Shown here: piece by piece, positions 26,887-33,830 of the stretch
Layout of the letters: the number at the start of each line of letters is the position of its first letter
Position numbering within the stretch: position 1 is the first letter of the stretch
Source of the DNA: a virus
Strand: one strand, 5' to 3'
Virus record (IMG/VR): IMGVR_UViG_3300036859_000157
Coordinates: 1 to 51,345 of that record
DNA: 51,345 nt
The notes under the pieces: model-generated
What the model was told of the DNA's origin: nothing
What the model saw: only the letters and a program-made list of their open reading frames with translations
The model's database searches: none
Translations under genes and position numbers: made by a program

Positions 26887-27047
26887 CTGAGTACTGCGGT
26901 ATGCCGATGTGCATCAACGAAGCTCACCATGCGGTCTCAGTGAACGTCTTTATGGATAGGCTGGGATTCGTACAGGCTGTGCTAGTAGTATGCACCGAGC
27001 ACTTCGACCGATTAGGACTCAACGAAGACAAGGCAGCGCTGCAATGA
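26883..27047 (+). CDS. Cys/His-containing small protein, 54 aa, GTG start
   Basis: GTG overlaps the previous stop and the stop overlaps the next ATG, strong packing evidence. The sequence TEYCGMPMCINEAHHAVSV and CTEHFDRLG has two Cys and three His that could hold zinc. Unknown. Confidence 0.6.
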   Translation: MTEYCGMPMCINEAHHAVSVNVFMDRLGFVQAVLVVCTEHFDRLGLNEDKAALQ

Positions 27048-27808
27048 CCCACTACCTATCGCGGATGCAAGAGGGTGTCGTCGAGAAGGTTACTCGCACG
27101 GACGGTAACGACTACTACACGGTCATGCTCGAAGACGGTACTGGGTTCGGACTCGGTGCCGAGTATGGGTGTAAGCCACAGCGCGGCGACTTCGTGCGTC
27201 TACACGTGTACCAGGACAGCCGGATACGCGGCATCTCGATTAACCGTCGAGAGCTGTTTTACTACGACGATCACGAGTTAGATCGCCGTCACGCTGAGCA
27301 GCACGCTAAGTACGTGGCCGAGAAGATGGCTGCGTTTGAAGAAGCTAAGGAGACGCTCGACAAGGCTTATGGCGAATTACCCGACGAGTTCAAGCGGCGC
27401 ATAGATCGATTTCGAGCAGGCAACGAGACTTTTAGGTGGGAGCACGAGTCCTACGAGATGAGTGTGTGCCAGGATGCGGTGAAGATGGCACTGGCGTACT
27501 GGGAGACATTTGAAGTACCAGCACCACGTAACTCTGAGCCAATCACCCATGAAGAAGCCGAACAGCGCGTTCGTGATTGGTTCAAGCGTTTCAACGATCT
27601 CAACTTCGAGATGCAAAACTATGTCGTTAAGACTCTCACTGGCAACGAACTGTACGACGGACATTCGGGCAATTCTTGGGGGATGGCGCAGCGCTTGGCT
27701 TACTGGTATCTTATGAAGCCCGAGTATGTCGTCGAAGAACATGGAGCAATGACGGCACTGACGGGTTGCGAAGACTATGGATGCACACACGAGGGAGAAG
27801 AAGAGTGA
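27044..27808 (+). CDS. hypothetical protein, 254 aa
   Basis: The N-terminal 75 residues are beta-rich (GVVEKVTRTDGNDYYTVMLE, FVRLHVYQDSRIRGI), like a small barrel. Residues 80-170 are long charged helices (AEQHAKYVAEKMAAFEEAKE). The C-terminal part has many aromatic residues and ends acidic (CTHEGEEE). Actinophage proteins with this domain order exist but I cannot name the function. Confidence 0.65.
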   Translation: MTHYLSRMQEGVVEKVTRTDGNDYYTVMLEDGTGFGLGAEYGCKPQRGDFVRLHVYQDSRIRGISINRRELFYYDDHELDRRHAEQHAKYVAEKMAAFEEAKETLDKAYGELPDEFKRRIDRFRAGNETFRWEHESYEMSVCQDAVKMALAYWETFEVPAPRNSEPITHEEAEQRVRDWFKRFNDLNFEMQNYVVKTLTGNELYDGHSGNSWGMAQRLAYWYLMKPEYVVEEHGAMTALTGCEDYGCTHEGEEE

Positions 27809-27942
27809 GATTCGATGACGAGTTGCGCGAGGAAGCTCTAAGCCAAGCACGACTTAGTTTCGACGGAATGTACCCTTCGACACGAGAGATTCTGGAGCGC
27901 GCACAGGAGTTCTATGAGTTCCTGGCGGGTCTAGAAGAGTGA
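27805..27942 (+). CDS. small helical protein, 45 aa, GTG start
   Basis: GTGA overlap with the previous stop and again with the next start. Acidic helices (FDDELREEALSQARLSFDG). Unknown. Confidence 0.6.
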   Translation: MRFDDELREEALSQARLSFDGMYPSTREILERAQEFYEFLAGLEE

Positions 27943-28277
27943 GTCTCGTTAAACTCACCACCGAAAATGGTCGCGTGACTTTTGTACGCGCGGCGGATAT
28001 CAAGGTCATCTCGGAAGTTAACCTCAAGCACGGTGACAAGGATGTGCCGCTCGCATTACTGCGCGTGAAGGTGAACGATCAACACTCGCTAGAGTTGATC
28101 GTGCAAGAGGAACCTCAGCGCGTGGCTGAATTGGTAATCGCTACAGAGGTGTACGGCTCGCTGAGGCACGAGGACATGTGCGACGTAAGTGCAAGCACGC
28201 TTGGTAACTCAGCCGACTGCGAGTATCCAAAAGGACATCAGGGTCATCACTCATGGGAAAAGGATGTTGGAAAGTGA
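27939..28277 (+). CDS. hypothetical protein, 112 aa, GTG start
   Basis: Beta-rich N-terminus (VKLTTENGRVTFVRAADIKV) and a Cys/His-rich tail (MCDVSASTLGNSADCEYPKG then HQGHHSW) that resembles a small zinc site. Coupled at both ends by GTGA. Function unknown. Confidence 0.6.
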   Translation: MSLVKLTTENGRVTFVRAADIKVISEVNLKHGDKDVPLALLRVKVNDQHSLELIVQEEPQRVAELVIATEVYGSLRHEDMCDVSASTLGNSADCEYPKGHQGHHSWEKDVGK

Positions 28278-28450
28278 GGCAGCTTGGTTGGGTCAATCAC
28301 CCTAACATGGGAGATAACACGGTCCTTGTCGAGATGTCTCGTGACGAGTGGTGGGCGCTTCAGCGTGTTGGTGACAAGGTGTTCGAATACCTGCGCGCGT
28401 GTGAGTTCATCCGTGAGCTAACGAGGCAGTTTAAGGCAATCGATGACTGA
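28274..28450 (+). CDS. hypothetical protein, 58 aa, GTG start
   Basis: GTG at 28274 forms the GTGA overlap typical of this operon; an ATG seven codons upstream is also possible. Tryptophan-rich (SRDEWWALQRVGDKVFEYL). Unknown. Confidence 0.6.
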   Translation: MRQLGWVNHPNMGDNTVLVEMSRDEWWALQRVGDKVFEYLRACEFIRELTRQFKAIDD

Positions 28451-28859
28451 GCCCTGGGTCGGATGCGACTTGGATGGCACGCTCGCCGTCTACGACGAGT
28501 GGCGCGGGATCGAGCATATCGGCGCGCCTATCTGGCCGATGGTTCATCGCGTGCAGGGCTGGCTGCGTCAGGGTTTGGAAGTTCGAATCTTCACAGCGCG
28601 GATTAGTGAGCGCGGGATCGACAAACAGACGCGTGTGGTTCAGGCGATAGAGAAGTGGTGCCTGCTCTACATAGGTAAGGTCCTGCCGGTCACGAACGTG
28701 AAGGACTACGGGATGGTCGAGTTGTGGGATGATCGTTGCGTGCAGATGGAAACCAACACAGGTGTGTGCATCGGTGAAAGTAGGCTACAGTTCCATATGC
28801 AAGTTCACCAGGACGCTGCGGTAGCGGCCGAGAAGGTTGCTGAAGAAACGAGTCCGTGA
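28443..28859 (+). CDS. HAD-superfamily hydrolase, 138 aa
   Basis: Motif I CDLDGTLAVYD (DxDGTL, residues 8-18), motif II IFTARI, and acidic WDDRCVQME as motif IV. Short cap. Actinophages often carry this type of HAD-like phosphatase; the substrate is unknown, and nucleotide or 5'-phosphate removal is possible. Overlaps both neighbours. Confidence 0.85.
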   Translation: MTEPWVGCDLDGTLAVYDEWRGIEHIGAPIWPMVHRVQGWLRQGLEVRIFTARISERGIDKQTRVVQAIEKWCLLYIGKVLPVTNVKDYGMVELWDDRCVQMETNTGVCIGESRLQFHMQVHQDAAVAAEKVAEETSP

Positions 28860-29020
28860 GTAACGTGGTGCCGATCTCAGACTTCTGTGTCGACTGCGGG
28901 TGGAAAGCCACGAAGCGTTGTACGCTGTGTCGCGCACCTCTGTGCTACGCGTGCTTCAGTGAACAGGAAGGTCTATGCGAACAGTGCGAGGAAGAGGAAA
29001 ATGAAACGCTACGTCGTTGA
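28856..29020 (+). CDS. B-box-like zinc protein, 54 aa, GTG start
   Basis: Eight cysteines in CVDCG, CTLCRAPLCYAC and LCEQC make two cross-braced zinc sites, B-box-like. Acidic tail EEEENET. GTG overlaps the previous stop (GTGA). Unknown; a protein-interaction role is possible. Confidence 0.65.
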   Translation: MSNVVPISDFCVDCGWKATKRCTLCRAPLCYACFSEQEGLCEQCEEEENETLRR

Positions 29021-29153
29021 CGACTTGCCGGGTGTAGGGATGGGTAGCTACGAGTTCTCTGTCGACCTAGGCGCACTAGAGCAGCTCGCACAGGCGGTCG
29101 CTTCGTTTCGCCAGCTTCTCGGCCATCTAGAGGCTATCCTCAACGCGTCATGA
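29001..29153 (+). CDS. small helical protein, 50 aa
   Basis: GAGGAAGAGGAAA precedes ATG (MKRYVVDDLPGVGMG). Helix LEQLAQAVASFRQLLGHLEA follows. Overlaps the previous gene by 20 bp and the nuclease start by 4 bp. Unknown. Confidence 0.6.
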   Translation: MKRYVVDDLPGVGMGSYEFSVDLGALEQLAQAVASFRQLLGHLEAILNAS

Positions 29154-29821
29154 CCCAGTGGCTTATCGATCCGCGCGAACCTAAAGAGCTAGTCGCTATC
29201 GGTATTCCGTCGGCCACTATCGAAGCGGTGCATGGAGTCGACGCGCTTCTCCCTACCTCTCTCGGGCTTGTTGGGCTCCAGCGCAAGGAAATCCACGATC
29301 TGTTTGCCAGCGCTCACAGTGGACGGCTAGGTCAGCAGCTTAACCGCATGAACGAGAGCGTCGCAATTGGTATCGTGCTGATTGAAGGGCAACCGAAGTG
29401 GACGGTAGAGGGCGGCATCCTAGACGCACCGGGTTGGAGCGTACCTAAGTATCGCGGGCTGCTGTTCTCTATCCAGTGTCGCGGTTACTGGGTTGTGCAT
29501 ACGCGTGATCTGAAGGATACTGTGCAGACAATGGAGCACATCGCGCGATGGTTCGCGAAGAGTCGGCACGATACGCTGTCACGTATGCCCAACGCGAAAG
29601 GGAAGCTCGGGTTACCTGCTACGCGCGAAGAGAAGCTCGCGTACGTGATTCAGGCTATTGCTCCGGGCATCGGGCCGGTGGTCGCTATGAATATCGTGCA
29701 CCACTTCGGACGGCTTCCACTACGATGGGACGTGACCTACGACGAGTTGCTTGAGGTGCCGAAGGTTGGCAAAGGGCGCGTTGAGGACTTGACGAAAGAA
29801 ATCAAGGCGATACCGTTTTGA
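29150..29821 (+). CDS. ERCC4/XPF-type structure-specific nuclease
   Basis: The ERCC4 active site appears as IDPREP near residue 6 and LQRKEIHDL around residues 44-52 (the ERKxxxD pattern with Q for E). A C-terminal helix-hairpin-helix region (AIAPGIGPVVAMNIVHHFG, EVPKVGKGRVEDL) binds DNA. At 223 aa it is like single-chain archaeal and phage XPF nucleases that cut branched DNA. It sits in the recombination and repair part of the arm. Confidence 0.82.
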   Translation: MTQWLIDPREPKELVAIGIPSATIEAVHGVDALLPTSLGLVGLQRKEIHDLFASAHSGRLGQQLNRMNESVAIGIVLIEGQPKWTVEGGILDAPGWSVPKYRGLLFSIQCRGYWVVHTRDLKDTVQTMEHIARWFAKSRHDTLSRMPNAKGKLGLPATREEKLAYVIQAIAPGIGPVVAMNIVHHFGRLPLRWDVTYDELLEVPKVGKGRVEDLTKEIKAIPF

Positions 29822-30057
29822 CTCGTGACTACCTCGAAGGTGAAGAGTTCATCGACAACCGACCACGAAGCCGACGTCCGACCTTCTCGCAAGAGTTCTG
29901 GATGCCGCGCGTATACGCATGGTGGAATGGTCGGTGTCCTAACTGTGGCATTGAGACAGTAGAAGGTGATCCTGTGTATAAGGCGCAAGCACTTGTCGAT
30001 CAGGATTCGTTTCCCTGGGTGTGTGAGTACTGTGCTCCGGAGTTTAGCCCCCGATGA
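29818..30057 (+). CDS. zinc-ribbon protein, 79 aa, TTG start
   Basis: TTG overlaps the nuclease stop (TTGA). CPNCGIET and CEYCAPEF form a zinc ribbon. The middle has FWMPRVYAWWNGRC. Small zinc-ribbon proteins of this kind are common in actinophages and unassigned. Confidence 0.65.
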   Translation: MTRDYLEGEEFIDNRPRSRRPTFSQEFWMPRVYAWWNGRCPNCGIETVEGDPVYKAQALVDQDSFPWVCEYCAPEFSPR

Positions 30058-30206
30058 CCAACGCGCCGCGTGACCCGTTCTCTGAGCTAACCGCCGCCGC
30101 GATGTCGGTCCACGAACTCTTCATCACCTACGTCGATGTCGGCTTCACTCGCGAGGAAGCGCTCAGGTTGATAATCGCCATGATCCAGAATAGTCCCGGC
30201 CTTTGA
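30054..30206 (+). CDS. conserved small helical protein, 50 aa
   Basis: MTNAPRDPFSELTAAAMSVHE then GFTREEALRLIIAMIQ. The AA-x-x-VHE-F-x-Y-x-x-GFTR-EAL pattern is a recurrent small actinophage family. Both ends overlap neighbours. Confidence 0.72.
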   Translation: MTNAPRDPFSELTAAAMSVHELFITYVDVGFTREEALRLIIAMIQNSPGL

Positions 30207-30826
30207 AGTGTGGTAGGTGTCACAACGAAGTCGGTAGCTTGCTTACTCGATCCTCGACCGGCAAGATGGTTTGCGTCGTCTGCCAGGCTGTGTATACTGC
30301 CTGTGCGATAGCTGGGGCTGATGTACCTGCCTATCGTCCCCCGTCTGTCCCGGCCTCAGCCGAACACAGACATCCCCCATTGCCTACGGGCTTTGGGGTG
30401 CGCGAAGAACAATTAACCCTCAAAGTAGGAACTGGCGAGGTGGGGATGTCTGGACGAGGCAAGGAATCCGGGCAGACGGGGGCGCTTTTAACTTTGGCCG
30501 CGAAGCGGCCTGGGCAGGATGCAACTCTATTCTGGTCGCGCGTGTTCGTCGAAGGTGAATGTTGGATATGGCGAGGTAACCGCAAGCGTGGTTATGCTAT
30601 CTTTCGGATTCGTGAGAACGGCGTTAAGCGAAACCTGAGTGCACCTCGTTGGGCGTACGAATACCTGAAGGATATTGAGTTGCCAGATCATCTCATTCTC
30701 GTTAGTACGTGCGACAACAAGTTTTGTGTCCGGCCGAGCCATCATCGCATTAAGGAGCGCATCTCTTGGGACGAGATAATGACGACAGACGCTACTGCAC
30801 CAAGCACCCTAAACAACTCAGCATAG
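30203..30826 (+). CDS. zinc ribbon fused to HNH homing endonuclease
   Basis: 207 aa from a TTG start (TTGA overlap). Residues 1-35 are a zinc ribbon (CGRCHNEVG, CVVCQAVY). A Pro-rich linker follows to about residue 110. Residues 110-195 are an HNH homing domain (FWSRVFVEGECWIWRGNRKR, GYAIFRI, APRWAYEYL, STCDNKFCVRPSHH). The two parts look joined after insertion of the endonuclease into a zinc-protein gene. Overlaps the next gene by 61 bp. Confidence 0.7.
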   Translation: MKCGRCHNEVGSLLTRSSTGKMVCVVCQAVYTACAIAGADVPAYRPPSVPASAEHRHPPLPTGFGVREEQLTLKVGTGEVGMSGRGKESGQTGALLTLAAKRPGQDATLFWSRVFVEGECWIWRGNRKRGYAIFRIRENGVKRNLSAPRWAYEYLKDIELPDHLILVSTCDNKFCVRPSHHRIKERISWDEIMTTDATAPSTLNNSA

Positions 30827-31056
30827 CTTCCTACAAAGAGGTTACGTGCGAGCTGATCGTTCACGCATGCAAGAAGTGCAACGTGTACTATGGATCGCGG
30901 CGTGGCTTTGAAAGGATAGGTGATGACTCCGACTACTTCAACGGACTCGACGAGCGAATCGCAGCCATCAAGCGACGACAGCGAGCGGTGGATGAAGCAC
31001 GACGAATCGCAGCTCGATCCCGTGATAGTCGCGCGCAACATCGCGGCGGTTCGTAG
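30766..31056 (+). CDS. zinc/coiled-coil protein, start uncertain
   Basis: YCTKHPKQLSI and CKKCNVYYGSRRGF form a likely zinc site, followed by a charged helix (ERIAAIKRRQRAVDEARRIA). Only a TTG inside the HNH gene provides a start, so its real N-terminus may have been changed by the HNH insertion. Unknown role. Confidence 0.5.
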   Translation: MGRDNDDRRYCTKHPKQLSIASYKEVTCELIVHACKKCNVYYGSRRGFERIGDDSDYFNGLDERIAAIKRRQRAVDEARRIAARSRDSRAQHRGGS

Positions 31057-31732
31057 CCAGATAACTAGCTGTACAGCTTGCAAACTCGTCGACTGCTCTA
31101 CTCAGCGCGTACCGTTTAGAGGCTCTCCATTGGGAAAGGCAGCACACATCTCTATCATTGGCGAGGCACCTGGCCCAAAGGAAGACAAGGCGGGCCAACC
31201 ATTCATCGGGCCAAGCGGAAAGCTACTCGATCAGCTCATGGGCGAGGTGTTCGGTTTTACGTCCCACGACTGTATGGTCTACAATGCGGCCTCGTGCTGG
31301 CCTAATCGTGACGGTAAGACTGTCCGTCCCACCGACATCGACCGCCAGGCACTACAGAAGTGTCGTCCTAACTTGCTCTCCCAGATTGCACTGGCCGACT
31401 CTCCGTTCTTACTTCTGCTCGGCAACTCAGCACTCGAAGCGTTTCGTCCTGGTATTGCTATAGGTCAGATTCACGGTCGGCCAATGATGTGGAACGGTCG
31501 CATGTTGTTTCCTACTTATCATCCAGCCGCAGCCCTACGCGCTACCGGTATACAGCGCGCTATCCGCATCGATCTATCCAAGCTCGCGACCTACATCGAT
31601 GACCCCTCGCGGGAGTGGCCCGAAGACTGTCTGTGCGGAAACGTTGAGATTGAGCGTGCCGACGACTTTGGGCTCTACTGGTGCGCGAAATGCTGGCCTA
31701 ACTCGCCCGAACAACGTGTATTGCGCAAGTAG
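30992..31732 (+). CDS. uracil-DNA glycosylase, family 4-like
   Basis: Removes uracil from DNA. The Fe-S cysteines begin with CTACKLVDC (C27, C30, C35). The active-site loop is GEAPGPKEDKAGQPFIGPSG (57-76), typical of the Fe-S family 4. The uracil-binding loop TYHPAAALR follows near residue 180. An added C-terminal CLCG...CAKC zinc site is unusual. ATG at 30992 was chosen; an earlier start at 30920/30923 has a better ribosome site but adds a Ser/Thr-rich stretch that looks like a by-product of the overlapping gene. Confidence 0.85.
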   Translation: MKHDESQLDPVIVARNIAAVRSQITSCTACKLVDCSTQRVPFRGSPLGKAAHISIIGEAPGPKEDKAGQPFIGPSGKLLDQLMGEVFGFTSHDCMVYNAASCWPNRDGKTVRPTDIDRQALQKCRPNLLSQIALADSPFLLLLGNSALEAFRPGIAIGQIHGRPMMWNGRMLFPTYHPAAALRATGIQRAIRIDLSKLATYIDDPSREWPEDCLCGNVEIERADDFGLYWCAKCWPNSPEQRVLRK

Positions 31733-31738
31733 TAACTA

Positions 31739-32206
31739 ATGCGCTGGTTATCCTTTATCCTCATGCTTGTACAGTCGGTGACGCAACCTCATGTATTCCA
31801 CACGTACGCGCAACCACACATCCTGCACGCGGCTCCAGAATCGTCTGAGAAGCCCCAGAGCGCCCCTCTGCGCCCACGGATGCCACGGCGGGTACTGCGT
31901 CCGCTTCTTTTTCGCCACTCTCATTCCTCCTGGCTTAAGCTCGCCGACTGCGAGTCCGGCCAACGTACGCGCTCGGGCCGGGTGATATCCGGTACTGCTC
32001 GTTGGCATCTCAACAAATTCCACGATGGTGGGCTCCAGTTTCATCCGGGTACGTGGCGGTCATACAAACGCCCTGGTGATCCTTCATTTGCCTGGATGGC
32101 TTCGCCGGTAACCCAGATAGCAGTAGCTAAACTGGTACGCTCAGCGCAGGGTTGGGGCGCTTGGCCGCTCTGCAGCCGTAAGCTCGGTCTACGGCCAGCG
32201 AGATGA
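31739..32206 (+). CDS. secreted Rpf-like muralytic enzyme
   Basis: The N-terminus (MRWLSFILMLVQSVTQ) looks like a signal peptide. After a Pro/Arg-rich linker, residues about 64-150 match the resuscitation-promoting factor fold: W-x-LADCESG, GGLQFHPGTW, QIAVAKLVRSAQGWGAWPLC and SRKLG. Rpf enzymes cleave peptidoglycan in actinobacteria; the Glu in CESG is the catalytic residue. It lies in the early arm, not with the endolysin. It overlaps a convergent membrane gene by 18 bp. Confidence 0.82.
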   Translation: MRWLSFILMLVQSVTQPHVFHTYAQPHILHAAPESSEKPQSAPLRPRMPRRVLRPLLFRHSHSSWLKLADCESGQRTRSGRVISGTARWHLNKFHDGGLQFHPGTWRSYKRPGDPSFAWMASPVTQIAVAKLVRSAQGWGAWPLCSRKLGLRPAR

Positions 32207-32353
32207 GTTCCAATGAATCGATGCAGTTAGTAGCGCAAGACCGACCGACACGAGCCTGAGATCACCTACTCCAAACCATGCCCATGTTGCTGCCACCGAT
32301 ACGAACGCAGCGATGGCTGCGAGCGCGAGTCCTAGCTTCACTGTTAGTTTCAT
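32189..32353 (-). CDS. two-pass membrane protein, 54 aa
   Basis: Short basic N-terminus (MKLTVKLG), then two hydrophobic segments (LALAAIAAFVSVAATWAWF and LRLVSVGLALLTASIHW). A TACAGT -10-like element is six bases before ATG, with TTAGTT 17 bp upstream, so the mRNA may be leaderless. It converges on the Rpf-like gene. A holin-like or exclusion role is speculative. Confidence 0.5.
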   Translation of the reverse strand: MKLTVKLGLALAAIAAFVSVAATWAWFGVGDLRLVSVGLALLTASIHWNSSRWP

Positions 32354-32387
32354 GGGTCCACTGTACGATTTTCAGTTATCGTAACTA

Positions 32388-32440
32388 AACACTTGCACTG
32401 AACCACTACCCGCGCAAGTGTTGTGTTGTTGCGCTAGTAT
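32388..32440. promoter_or_regulatory. divergent operator/promoter
   Basis: AACACTTGC/GCAAGTGTT form a perfect 9-bp inverted repeat with a 17-bp spacer (32388-32422). TAGTAT (32435-32440) lies six bases before the GTG of the plus gene, so that mRNA may be leaderless. The minus gene starts 35 bp on the other side. Confidence 0.55.
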
Positions 32441-32446
32441 CCTTAC

Positions 32447-32662
32447 GTGACCGATAAACATTGTCTCAATTGCGGAAAGCCCGTACGTTCGCTGGGCGCG
32501 CATTACTGTGCTGAGTGCTTCACTGGAAAACGCAAGGAACAACGAGCCCGTGAGAACACTATCAACCGCGCGCGTAACGCGGCAATCAATCGCTTACGTG
32601 ATAAGTTCAAAGAAGAGTGGGACGTTATCTACGCCGAAGAAAAGGAGAAGCTCGGCGTATAG
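32447..32662 (+). CDS. zinc-ribbon basic protein, 71 aa, GTG start
   Basis: CLNCGKPVRSLGAHYCAECF is a zinc ribbon; the rest is a strongly basic helix (KRKEQRARENTINRARNAAI). Possibly a DNA- or RNA-binding regulator. Last plus-strand gene before the convergent terminator, with its own promoter. Confidence 0.65.
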   Translation: MTDKHCLNCGKPVRSLGAHYCAECFTGKRKEQRARENTINRARNAAINRLRDKFKEEWDVIYAEEKEKLGV

Positions 32663-32685
32663 GTTTGAAAGGGTGCTCCTTCTTT

Positions 32686-32731
32686 AGAGGGCCGGGTTAC
32701 CGTACAATCTGGGTCGGTGGCTCGGCCCTCT
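32686..32731. terminator. convergent intrinsic terminator
   Basis: A perfect 9-bp stem (32686-32694 with 32723-32731) ends in CTCTTTAT on the plus strand; the reverse strand also has a T/A-rich end. It separates the early plus arm from the late minus operon. The loop is long (28 nt). Confidence 0.7.
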
Positions 32732-32929
32732 TTATGTCTGAGAATTAGGCACAGCCCAAACAACGAGCGCGGTGAGAAAGCCCGTCGCCGAGTTGACCAT
32801 CATCTCGCGCAAGGTTAGTCCACTAGCAAGATCGGTCTGGATACCTGCCAATACCGGCGCGAGAAACGCCACGATAGCCTTGAGGTATCGTCCAACGAAC
32901 TTCTCTGCGTAGCTCTTGCGGCGTGTCAT
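32732..32929 (-). CDS. holin candidate, 65 aa
   Basis: Basic N-terminus (MTRRKSYAEKF), a first hydrophobic segment (YLKAIVAFLAPVLAGI) and a second (SATGFLTALVVWAVPNS). Proteins with LTALVVW-VPN ends follow endolysins in many actinophages and are taken as holins. Last gene of the late operon; start shares a base with the previous stop (TAATG). Confidence 0.65.
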   Translation of the reverse strand: MTRRKSYAEKFVGRYLKAIVAFLAPVLAGIQTDLASGLTLREMMVNSATGFLTALVVWAVPNSQT

Positions 32930-33537
32930 TAATCGTTCTTAAGAATGGCTAGCGGAGGATTTGATGGAGGCTCACAAATACCGAAGATGGCGCAAACATC
33001 GATTGATCCTCCACCGTTTCCTCCACCGGGAGGTGGAGTGGGAGGTGGAGTGGGAACAGCCACGGGACTTGGTGTAGGTTGCGGTTGTGGGCGAGGTGAC
33101 GAATTGGATGCAGATGCCGGAGGTGGAGTAGGACGAGCAAGTATCTGATCGGCAACTTGTCGATTTTGCCGTAGCAACGTATTGTTCTGTCGGGTGATTA
33201 CCTTGATCTCATCGATGTCTTCACGTAAGCCAGCTACCTCTACAGCAGCGTCTTTAATCAACTCGGTACGCCGTTTATTATCTTCTTCGAGAGCTAAGAT
33301 CAACCGATGATTCTCTTGTTGAAGTTGTTTAACCGTCTCGATACTCTCGGCTTGTATTGTCTCCAACCGCTTGGTTTTTGCCGATTGGTCGAAGAAGGCG
33401 ATAACTAATACGGCAATCACGGCGAACTCAAGAAAGCGCGATACAACGTTTAACCACACAGCCGTGCGGTTCTTGCGCTCGAAGTTAGCTACGCTAACTG
33501 GTATCGCGTCGAGGGTTTCGTGTCTGTTTTCTGACAT
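32929..33537 (-). CDS. membrane-anchored coiled-coil, Pro-rich protein
   Basis: 202 aa. One membrane segment (FLEFAVIAVLVIAFF, about 36-50), then a coiled coil (residues 55-130) and a Pro-rich tail (PTPPPASASNSS and on) ending with a Cys pair (DVCAIFGICEPP). The layout, anchor plus long periplasmic rod in a lysis cassette, resembles a spanin-like protein or a lysis regulator; this is inference. Confidence 0.6.
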   Translation of the reverse strand: MSENRHETLDAIPVSVANFERKNRTAVWLNVVSRFLEFAVIAVLVIAFFDQSAKTKRLETIQAESIETVKQLQQENHRLILALEEDNKRRTELIKDAAVEVAGLREDIDEIKVITRQNNTLLRQNRQVADQILARPTPPPASASNSSPRPQPQPTPSPVAVPTPPPTPPPGGGNGGGSIDVCAIFGICEPPSNPPLAILKND

Positions 33538-33826
33538 TAGTTTCTAGTTCCTTCACGCGCGCGCGTAACTGTTCTGTCTCTTTTTTTAGCTGATCCACCT
33601 GAGACTTGAGCGCTGCTATCAAATGATCGCGGTCGTCCAAAACCATCCTCTGCGCGGCTGTATGTTCGTTTAGAAGTCGAACTGTCTCCTTCGAGACATT
33701 GCTCCGAACAACCGTATACGCTACGGCTAGGATTCCAGCCAACGACGCAATAGCTATGAGATAGCCGATATACGGTGGCGTTGATGGAGCCGCTGTTGCC
33801 GCGAGAAGATAACTGGCTAGCAGCAC
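33494..33826 (-). CDS. membrane-anchored coiled-coil protein, 110 aa
   Basis: Signal-like hydrophobic N-terminus and one membrane segment (YLIAIASLAGILAVAYTV), then a coiled coil (LIAALKSQVDQLKKETEQLR and on). Overlaps the following membrane/coiled-coil gene by 44 bp, as spanin pairs often do. Probably part of the lysis cassette. Confidence 0.6.
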   Translation of the reverse strand: MLLASYLLAATAAPSTPPYIGYLIAIASLAGILAVAYTVVRSNVSKETVRLLNEHTAAQRMVLDDRDHLIAALKSQVDQLKKETEQLRARVKELETNVRKQTRNPRRDTS

Positions 33827-33830
33827 GCAC

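Noticed and set aside
31748-32044. Minus-strand frame ending with a basic, tryptophan-rich sequence opposite the Rpf-like gene
   Set aside because: The plus strand encodes a recognisable Rpf domain over the same bases with a signal peptide; the opposite frame has no ribosome site and no family resemblance.
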